Assembly (NCBI GenBank): GCA_963556495.2
Contig: OY747723.1
Coordinates: forward strand, 14,354,501-14,418,500
Source of the DNA: Valencia hispanica
Taxonomy: Eukaryota > Chordata > Actinopteri > Cyprinodontiformes > Valenciidae
DNA: 64,000 nt
Direction: 5' to 3'
In this document: in pieces, positions 56,352 to 64,000 of the stretch
Numbering within the stretch: the stretch's first letter is position 1
Layout of the letters: each line of letters starts with the position of its first letter
Made by a program: the position numbers and the translations under genes
Notes under the pieces: generated by a model
The model's database searches: none
Seen by the model: the letters and a program-made list of their open reading frames with translations, nothing else
Told to the model about the DNA's origin: nothing

Positions 56352-57040
56352 TTAAGGAGAAGACTTAAAGATGTGCCAAATATTTAAGACAAGTTATCTT
56401 TGGTTGAAATATTAAAGAAAATGTATTTCTGATTTTCTCTTTAAAAAAAACAAATGTAGTATGTGTTGATTTTATGAGGAAGAAGCTGGCCAGTCCCCCC
56501 CCCCCCCCTGAATTACCATAATCAGAATTGGCCATCTGTCACAGTGTGATGAACACATCTGCTCAGCTGAGGCCGGAGTGACTTGACAGTAGATCTGATG
56601 GCAAAATAAACTAATAAACATAAAAAATAAAAATAAAACAAAGCTGTTATAAAAATCATAGGACTTTTCTAAAAAATAAATAAATAAGAATAAACTAAAC
56701 TAAAAACAATTTAAAGTCTAAAAATGATTTTACTTTATTTCAACTTTTTTTTTTCTTCCTTACCTTGAAACAGAATCGGGAGGCAATTTCTTCTTTTAAT
56801 TAACCCAACTCCCAGTTAACTCATATTCCACGAGCCGAACAAGCATCAGATGTCAAAGAGACGTGCACTCAGGCTCAAAGTAAATGAAAAAGTACTTCTT
56901 TCACTTTTTCCAGTTGGAAACTTGCAACATGAGCATCACAGAAAGCTTGGAAAATGCGTCTGATTTGGAAAACAGGCTGGAGCCAGAAAGTCCTCCTGGG
57001 ATCAGTTCAGGAGATTCTGCAGGAAAATGTAAAAATAAAA
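55620..57040. other. Upstream region of nhlh2 with microsatellites
   Basis: AT-rich, with the long (AT)n at 56283 and a C run at about 56497-56508. No exon could be assigned. Confidence 0.45.
56283..56349. repeat. (AT)n microsatellite, 67 bp
   Basis: Perfect alternating AT in the nhlh2 upstream region. Confidence 0.97.
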
Positions 57041-57049
57041 ACTACCAAA

Positions 57050-57720
57050 TGTAAAAAGCTGATTAGGAGGATGAAAAGAGGGGATCAGCCAACCCTCCGT
57101 TGGATTTCAGCAGTAGAGACAATAGATGAGCCGCACTGATAGAGAGGGGCTACTGGTCCATCCGCCTGTGGAAGATGGGGATGAAGAGGCTGAAGATAAG
57201 CGACACTCTTCCAGGTCGGGAGTCAGGCAGATCGCAGATAAATCCCCCCCCCACCTCGTTGCTCTGATTCCTTCTCATCCACCGAAGCGTCATGCGAAAG
57301 ATAAGATCCAAGCGATCCCCACTAATAAAGGCTCACTTCATGGACGGAGGGGACGGAATATATTGGAGGAATGGGCATTGTCTAACGCCGCCCCCCCTCC
57401 CTCCAATCCTTCCTTCCCTCCGCCTGCTTCTCCTCCTCCTCCTCCTCCTCCTCATCCTCTCCTCACGCCCCTCGGCCCTCAAGCGCTCTGCCTCCCGTGG
57501 GAGTAGTGGGCAAAGGGAAGGGAGAGATGTGTGCATGATAAAGGATGGGAAGAGGGGAGGGGGAGAGGGAAAAGAAAAAGAAATGCATGTTGTGAGTTTG
57601 TGCACGTGTGCGTGTTTTTGGTGAAGAGCAATGATTAAAAAATAGAAACTGTTTTGTTTGAGATGCAAGCAGAGAGGGCAACGGGGGTGTTGGTGGGCGA
57701 CGAAGGAGGGGGTTAACTCA
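57050..57720 (-). promoter_or_regulatory. GC-rich, CT-rich segment, candidate nhlh2 promoter/5' exon
   Basis: 1.5-2.2 kb upstream of the nhlh2 coding exon, the sequence becomes GC-rich with a (CCT)n tract at 57429-57452 and several CpGs (57290-57500). Overlapping frames on both strands have no domain. The position suits a promoter or first exon of nhlh2, but no TATA box or donor can be singled out. Confidence 0.3.
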
Positions 57721-58009
57721 AATCTTAAAAGACTTTTTATCACGCATGTTGGCTTCATGCTCTCACGTATTCTAATGAAAGAAAAAAAAAGAGAGAAACA
57801 GGTAAAAGTCCTGCATGTGAAATGAAACTGAATAACTATCCACTAGATTGTTCATATTAAAGTAGGATTTCATAAGCAGATACCTGTTGTGCCAGTTTAG
57901 TAGGTGAATTTCACTAGTTGTGAGATAACAGAGCAGGAAAGAAAGCACAGTTTCTTCTTTTTTTTCTGTAATTATTTTATTTTCAAGTGCATGATTTAAA
58001 TATTTAGAG

Positions 58010-58640
58010 GAAAAGCAACCCAGAAATTACAAGTTAGCTTAGGAGAAAGCCAAACTTCAATTTTTATACAATATTAAGATTCTATGTAATAGACTAACAC
58101 AAAATAGGGAGTAATTGTGAAGCAAAAGTAAAACAATAAAAAAAATGTATATGGTTTTGTATTCACCCCCACAATCGCAGCTCAGGTGGGAGTTTCAGTC
58201 GACAGGAAAGTTACGGCCTTTATGGAAGAGTGGCAAGAGGAAAGCGACGTCGCTAAATCCCTTCAACTGGATACAACTGTGTGTAAGATGGTTTAGTGAG
58301 ACCAATGCTGAACTTTTTTCCCTAATTGCTAACTATAAGTGAGAGAAAAAAAAAAAATCCTGAATCACCATCTGAATGGTGAGACACGAAGGTGGCCGCA
58401 TTATGCTTTGGGGGATACCGGTCAGGGTTGATGAGATGATGGGAGGCAAACCTGTTAGAGGCTATCAATGACTTGAAACTGGGGTGGAGGTTCACTTTCT
58501 ATCTGTATTCATTCAATCTGACTGAGATCGAGTCATGCAAAGGTCTTATAGTATTTAGTATTTTCAGTCCACTTTACCCAGTTTATTACACAAAACTCCA
58601 ATAAAATGCATCCAAAGGGCTGTATATACTTTTTAAAAAT
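58010..58640 (+). mobile_element. Tc1-family element, decayed
   Basis: 'gattctatgtaatagactaa' and 'gggagtaattgtgaagcaaa' are the left-arm phrases also seen in the 30.6 kb element. Inside are 'gtgagacacgaaggtggccg' (HGG block) and 'ttgaaactggggtggaggtt'. The right arm at about 58565-58630 carries 'acacaaaactccaataaaat'. All coding is destroyed. Confidence 0.65.
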
Positions 58641-58734
58641 CACTAGGCCTTTTTAGCTATGATTTAAAGTTTTAAGCAAAATGCTCCACCTTTCCGGTTT
58701 TCAAAACATGTTTTGGAAACTGAAAAAAAACAAC

Positions 58735-59400
58735 CTAAAGCTCCTCCACCTCTTCTCCATTCCCCATCATGCCCAGTGGCACCACCAGCATCAGGTCAGG
58801 AGGGCATGGTTCCAGAGGAGGAGCAGCGGCCAGCGAGCGTGGGTTACTAGCTGCGCCTAACGAGGTGATTAAAACGATAAGGGGAAGCACGGATGACTTG
58901 GCGTGGCCCGCAGCCACCGCCATGTTTACTGCCACAGTAGACACACTCCCAGACAAACACGCTTGTGTGAACGAGTGCAAAGTTCCAAGCTCGCCGCCAG
59001 AAGGACCATATCAATGAAGAAAAGGGAACGCGCGGGCGAGTGTGCGCGCGAGATGACGGACGGTTCGCCTTGGGCTCCGACCGGGTCCGTGTGACACAGA
59101 GATACTCACAGTGGGGTGTATTGGAGACATGTCAAGACCTGGAGAGAGAGGCCTCCTGACAGCTGGAGCCCACGGACACACACACACACGCACACACACA
59201 CCATAATTGCTCCACAGACGGCGAAGTGGAAATGGCCTGTGTTTGGTGGTCTGCATCACCCAGACCCCGCCTCGGTCTGCGAGGCTTTCGGCCAAAGACA
59301 TGAAGGACACCTCCAAGGCTGTTTTGTTGGTGCCTGCTGCAATTACATCCCACAGCTGATGTAGCGAGTGTGGAGACAGGCAGCAAACTGCAGGGTGGTG
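58735..59400. promoter_or_regulatory. Unique-looking GC-richer segment upstream of nhlh2
   Basis: CpG-bearing sequence ('aacgcgcgggcgagtgtgcg' at 59027-59046) with (CA)n at about 59175-59199. Frames on both strands lack domains. A candidate regulatory segment, not supported as a gene. Confidence 0.25.
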
Positions 59401-59409
59401 GAGTCACCA

Positions 59410-59970
59410 GAGAACGGCTAATGGATGTTCTTTAGTCACGGTATTTACTCTTTTCTCTGCCAAATTACATCAACTAAAGGCTGTTTAAGAAAACATCACA
59501 TATCATTCAGAAAATAATTTGTAATCAGTCTGCAACACAATTAAAATTGAGTAAAGGGACAGTGAAACAGACACAGCAGACCATTCATGGTCCAAAGAAA
59601 ACAAATTATTGCTGTTGATGACATACTGTACATTGTATAGTGTAACAGCGCATTGGTACTGAACTAGAGATATCACAACAACACCCACAGATCCTGAAAT
59701 ATGGGGAAAGGGGTCTAAATGGACCCCGGTTTTTTATTTGTGACTCCATTTTCAACCCTAAAACCCAATTCAGACTGTGGTAACTTTCCATAGTTTAAAC
59801 AATATATGTTTTTTTCAATATAGATCAACAATACTAGCCTTACTTTAAAATGCGTAACTGCAACATGGCAAGTGAGTATTTTGACCATATAATTTTTTGG
59901 CATATTTTCTAACTCCAAGCTGGATAAAATTGAATGCTTGATAGTTCAAGCATAGTAGGTGATTTGTAAT
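59410..59970. other. Intergenic DNA, nothing recognised
   Basis: No gene or element end that I can support. Confidence 0.4.
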
Positions 59971-60039
59971 GGGAGGGTGTGGCCTAAGGAGGTCAACATT
60001 CCATACCAAGACAAAAATGGGCCAAAAAGAGATTTATCC

Positions 60040-61860
60040 GACCCTGAAAAGTAAAAAATGACCAAATGTCTTTTAGAGGGATGCAGCACTCTTGAAATTG
60101 TTAAGATACTGGGTCGTGATCAGAGAAACAGCAAATGTTTTGTTCAGGGTTCGAATTACACCAAGGGTTTTGGGGGCGCCACATTCTTCATCATGCACTG
60201 CGATTTCCCAATTCACGTGCACGGCACGCACGTATATATTTTACGGCACAATGGTCAATCACATAAGAGAAAATCCTGCTTGGGCTTTGGTAGTTTAACA
60301 GGTTCTGAACAAACAAAAGGCAACTGCGGATCCACATGTAGTTTAACTTTTTCCACCTTTTCATAGCCATTCAAGAACAAAAAATACTGGAGCAACTTAG
60401 TTCAGAAACACTATCATCATCATCAAAACAAAAAAACCAAAATGGCTAAATCCTGGTAAAATCGAACTAATATCATTCCCTGATTATTATCTTATCTTCA
60501 ATTAGTAGGGACCACAGTGACCTTAATTCCATTTATCCATTCTTCAGAGTTTGGACAGATGCACCTCAGTTTTGATTTCAGCCAGCAACAGACCTTTTGC
60601 ATTAATGCATACTGTACACCCTAATTTGTGGTTTTTAGTAAAGAGCAAGTCATTCCTAACTTTCCACTCAGTCCATTGCTTTTTTGACCAGTCAAAAGGT
60701 AAGGTTGCATGACTAGGTTCAGACCCCAGTGACCTGCAGGTACCCTCTGACAGCAAGGTGATATGTCTGATTCTCCTGCTCCTCCTGATGAGCTCTCACC
60801 AAAACCTATTAATTTGACTGTCCTCTTCACAGCTTGTTTTTTTTGGCGTATAAAACCAAAATTGTCCAGTTTACATTTAGACACAATGTCCAAAACTTGG
60901 GGAAAACGTTCACCTGTCTAATTGCAGGTGGTGTACACAATGTTCCAAACGTGCATGATTCAAACCCTGGTTTTGTTCCAGTTAAACGACACGTTGACTA
61001 TTTGAAAAACGCATTGAGAATAAAAGACGCTAATTAACATCCAAGGATTTTAGAAGAATCAAGCGTGAAACTACCAAGAACCCATTGTCTTCCAGTTGTG
61101 TCATATTCCATAATTGCAACCTACCTGGAGTACCTAGAGGTACAAGATGTTCAGAAGTCGGAGACACGGCCAGGGTATGGAGGGCTGAAACCCGACCAAC
61201 ACTGAACAAGACACATAAGCTGAAGCGTCTAGACTGGGCCGAGAGATGTCTGAAGACAGATTTTTCAAAGGTTTCATGGACTTGACGGACCAGGTGGATG
61301 GGCCCGTGGGTGAATCAGTACAGGGGTCCACTTCGAGTCAAACGCCAGAAAGGTTGAGGTGGGGTGCTAGTAAGGGCGAGTATTATTAAAGATGAGCTGG
61401 CTGGAACTTTAGGGGTTGAAGAGAGGCTTCAAAAATCAACTCCCAAACCTACTGCCACTTTTTAGAAGACACTTTCTTCAAGAAGTGGTACAGGAACAAG
61501 TCTACATCTTTCAAAAAGACAGATTTTCAACCAGGACTACTCTCCATAACATGCGTCCCACTACTCCTCTGTGAGGCAAGCCAGTAAAGGCGTTAAAGAT
61601 GAAAATATTACGACAAGGCCCCTTTCTTCGCCTGACCCCAATTGAGAACTTGTGGGCGGTTCTTAAGCAGCAGATTTACAGTGAAGGACAACAGTCCACA
61701 TCTATGAACAGTGGGAGGTTGCGGTTGCTGCTGCCCTAAAAACTGATCGTTAACAGATCGAGAAACTGACAGACGCCATGAATGGAAGGCTTGTCATTTT
61801 TATTGAAAAAATAGGGTGGCCATATTGGTCACAGATTTTTTATTTTCTCTCTCAAAATGT
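60040..61860 (+). pseudogene. Tc1-like transposase pseudogene split by the hAT insertion
   Basis: HTH part: STLEIVKILGRDQRNSK at 60088-60138, cut by the insert at 60145. The linker resumes after 60977. NPLSSSCVIFHNCNLPGVPR, TRPTLNKTHKLKRLDWAER and FSKVSWT follow in one frame (61085-61285). The first Asp codon appears lost where WTDE should be (WT then TGA). C-terminal blocks LEDTFFKKWYR, LSSPDPN (usually SPDLNPIENLW) and TDAMNGRL are in broken frames. Non-functional. Confidence 0.75.
60145..60969. mobile_element. hAT element, 825 bp, perfect 8-bp target duplication
   Basis: The termini are CAGGGTTCGAATTACACC and, reverse-complemented, CAGGGTTTGAATCATGCAC. Identical octamers GTTTTGTT lie at 60137-60144 and 60970-60977, inside the Tc1 transposase gene. 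A minus-strand frame of 90 aa (60893-60621) shows no BED finger or hATC dimerisation motif that I recognise, so it is probably non-autonomous. Confidence 0.88.
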
Positions 61861-62129
61861 CAGAAATATTTATTGGAAAGTTTTGAGTTGTTCTCACCTA
61901 AACAGAGGAAAACAAAAAGTGAGATGGGAAAATGTGTTGTTTAGTTTCATATAGATATAAATCTGCAAAATAATAGTTGCCCAATAACAGCGCACATATA
62001 GATATTCTCCTAAAATAATCCTCAAAAATAAGACTTGTCTAATAATTGTGCACAGTGTAGCTGTGTTGCTGTACCCCACCAAACAATATATCAAAATATA
62101 CTTGAATTTCTAAGAAGAGTGAAATTAAA

Positions 62130-62340
62130 TCGGATTAAATTGGATTAAGTTGGATTTAAGGCAAGGCAAGGCAAGGCAAGGCAAGGCAAGGCATTTATAT
62201 TTGTATAGCACACTTTCAACAGCAGGGTAATTCAAGGTGCTTTACATGATTTGGTGATTTAAAAACAAAACAAACAGACATGGAATATAACATTGGAAAT
62301 TAAAAGCAAAAGAAACACACATTACACATGATACACAATA
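62130..62340 (-). mobile_element. Retroelement 3' end with (GGCAA)n tail
   Basis: Six to seven GGCAA units at 62159-62193 follow three GGATTAAATT-like 10-mers (62131-62158). To the right, 'tatatttgtatagcacactt' and 'caaggtgctttacatgattt' read, on the minus strand, like the common end of fish SINE/LINE repeats. The pentamer array would be its 3' tail. Confidence 0.55.
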
Positions 62341-62399
62341 AAGCAAGAGAAAGATCAATAAAGCAAGAGAGCATAAACACATTTCATGCATATGACATC

Positions 62400-64000
62400 A
62401 ATCATTTATCCATCAATCCATCCATCTTCTTCCGCTTATCCGGGGTCGGGTCACGGGGGCAGCAGCTTAAGCAAAGAGACCCAGACTTCCCTCTCCCCAG
62501 CCACTTGTTCCAGCTCCTCGGGAGGAATCCTAAGGCGTTCCCAGGCCAGCCGAGAAACATAGTCCCTCCAGCATGTCCTGGGTCTTCCCCTGGGCCTCCT
62601 CCCGGTGGGACGTGCCCAAAACACCTCATCAGAGAGGCGTCCAGGAGGCATCCTGACCAGATGCCCGAGCCACCTCAACTAACTCCTCTCGATGTGGAGG
62701 AGCAGCGGTTCTACTCTGAGCCCCCTCCGGATGACCGAGCTTCTCACCCTATCTCTAAGGGAGAGCCCAGACACTCTGCGGAGGAAACTCATTTCAGCCG
62801 CTTGTATCCGTGATCTCGTTCTTTCGGTCACCATCCAGAGTTCGTGACCATAGATGAGGGTAGGAACGTAGATCAACCGGTAAATCGAGAGCTTTGCCTT
62901 TTGGCTCAGCTCTCTCTTCACCACGACAGACCGGTACAGCGCCCGCATAACTGCAGATGCCTTACCAATCCGTCTATTGATCTCCCGCTCCATTTTTCCC
63001 TCATTCGTGAACAAGACCCCCAGATACTTAAACTCCTCCACTTGGGGAAGGGCCTCATCCCCGACCCGGAGAAGGCACCCCACCCTTTTCCGGCTCAAGA
63101 TCATGGTCTCGGATTTGGAGGTGCTGATTCTCATCCCAGCCGCTTCACACTCGGCTGCGAACCGCTCCAGCGAAAGCTGTAGATCACGTTCCAATGAAGC
63201 CAACAGGACCACGTCATCTGCAAAAAGCAGAGACCCGATCCTGAGGCCACCAAAACGTATCCCCTCAACACCTTGGCTGCACCTAGAAATCCTGTCCATA
63301 AAAGTTATGAACAGGATCGGTGACAAAGGGCAACCTTGGCGGAGTCCAACTCTCACTGGAAACAAGCCTGACTTACTGCTGGCAATGCGAATCAAACTCT
63401 GGCACTGGTCGTACAGGGACCTAACAGGCTGTATCAAGGGGCCCGGAACCCCATACTCCCGGACTACCCCCCACAGGGCTCCCCGAGGGACACGGTCGAA
63501 CGCCTTCTCCAAGTCCACAAAACACATGTAGACCGGTTGGGCGAACTCCCACGTACCCTCCAGGACCCTGCTGAGGGTGTAGAGCTGGTCCAGTGTTCCA
63601 CGGACAGAACGAAAACCGCATTGTTCCTCCTGGATCCGAGGTTCGACTATCCGTCGCCCCCTTCTCTCCAGAACCCCTGAATAGACCTTACCAGGGCGGC
63701 TCAGAAGTGTTCTCCCCCTGTAGTTGGAACACACTCTGTGGTCCCCCTTTTTAAACAAGGGGACCACCACCCCGGTCTGCCAATCCAAGGGAACTGCCCC
63801 CGATGTCCACGCAATATTGCAGAGCCGCGTTAACTAACACAGCCCCACAACATCCAGAGCCTTGAGGAACTCCGGCCGAATTTCATCCACCCCCGGAGCC
63901 TTGCCACCGAGGAGCTGTTTAACAACCTCGTTGACCTCAGCACCAGAGATTGGAGAGCCCGACCCAAAGTCCCCAAACCCTGCTTCCAGATTGGAAGACG
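62400..64000 (-). mobile_element. LINE retrotransposon, 3' part (continues past the window)
   Basis: The ORF is on the minus strand and runs off the right edge. The 3' end after the stop is short and finishes in GGATGGATTGATGGATAAATGATTG-type repeats at about 62400-62435, consistent with LINEs that end in microsatellite-like tails. The RTE or a related clade is likely from the protein, but I am not certain. Confidence 0.75.
62451..64000 (-). pseudogene. Non-LTR reverse transcriptase, partial, three nonsense codons
   Basis: Reading leftwards from the right edge in one continuous frame: GKAPGVDEIRPEFLKAL, a TAG at 63836-63834 (where the family has Trp), then 369 open codons with PLFKKGD, RT motif A VDLEKAFDRVP, motif B LRQGCPLSPILF, motif C LLFADDVVLLA (catalytic Asp pair), and EFKYLGVLF. 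A second TAG lies at 62681-62679 (Gln in the family, SQLRW), followed by RWLGHLVRMPPGR and RRPRGRPRTCWRDY, then TGA at 62453-62451 just before the usual end. No frameshift is seen over about 1.5 kb. The endonuclease part lies beyond the window. Confidence 0.85.

Larger units (their letters stand above)
59980..62075 (+). mobile_element. Tc1-like transposon interrupted by a hAT element
   Basis: Transposase runs from about 60040 to 61860. Beyond it, the 3' end has phrases of a known fish Tc1-like group ('caaaaagtgagatgggaaaa', 'cctcaaaaataagacttgtc', 'taattgtgcacagtgta'). Removing the 825-bp hAT insert and one 8-bp duplicate leaves about 1.26 kb, normal for the group. The left terminal repeat is not clearly visible. 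Confidence 0.7.

Noticed and set aside
62328..63531. Plus-strand frames of 112-184 aa at the right edge
   Set aside because: Antisense shadows of the LINE reverse transcriptase read on the minus strand.

Overview
The window is vertebrate nuclear DNA, most likely from a teleost fish. Two developmental genes can be recognised, both on the minus strand, and both have spliced vertebrate gene structure. Nearly everything else is intron or intergenic DNA filled with fish-type transposable elements: Tc1/mariner, hAT and its MITEs, TTAA-flanked elements, a P-element relative with a THAP domain, L2-like, L1-like and other LINEs, and tRNA-derived SINEs. Microsatellites are frequent.

Genes. (1) vangl1, the planar cell polarity protein Van Gogh-like 1, is represented by its first two coding exons at 15480-15550 (with 5'UTR up to 15760) and 6793-6919. 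Both have canonical splice sites and matching phases, and together encode the first 66 residues. The large following exon with the membrane segments is not here, so the gene runs off the left edge. (2) nhlh2, a neuronal bHLH transcription factor, is a complete single coding exon at 55156-55530 (124 aa). A strong splice acceptor lies just upstream, which implies a non-coding 5' exon. The two genes lie head-to-tail about 39 kb apart.

Layout. 1-6.8 kb: vangl1 intron with a LINE remnant and three hAT MITEs with recognisable target duplications. 6.8-15.8 kb: vangl1 exons 3 and 2 and the intron between them, holding a Tc1 element with nested LINE and hAT insertions, a TTAA-flanked element and a solo arm of the P-like element. 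15.8-36 kb: DNA 5' of vangl1 exon 2, holding a hAT remnant with a BED finger, a second copy of the TTAA element, a Tc1 copy, the THAP-containing P-like element, a CpG-rich candidate promoter and a Sleeping-Beauty-type Tc1 with a SINE and another element inside it. 36-39.7 kb: a 5'-truncated L1-like retrotransposon with an exceptionally long G-rich 3' region, bounded by a 12-bp direct repeat. 39.7-55 kb: AT-rich intergenic DNA, a CpG-rich patch at 41.4 kb, and diverged repeats beside nhlh2. 55-64 kb: nhlh2, its upstream region, a Tc1-like element carrying an 825-bp hAT insertion with a perfect 8-bp duplication, and a LINE reverse transcriptase truncated by the right edge.

The genes do not form an operon or pathway. 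vangl1 acts at the plasma membrane in tissue polarity, and nhlh2 is a nuclear factor of neurons and neuroendocrine cells. All transposase and reverse transcriptase genes seen are broken. The long open frames at 36.6-39.3 kb are artefacts of GC-rich sequence. No searches were run: family assignments come from recognising motifs and comparing with remembered protein families.
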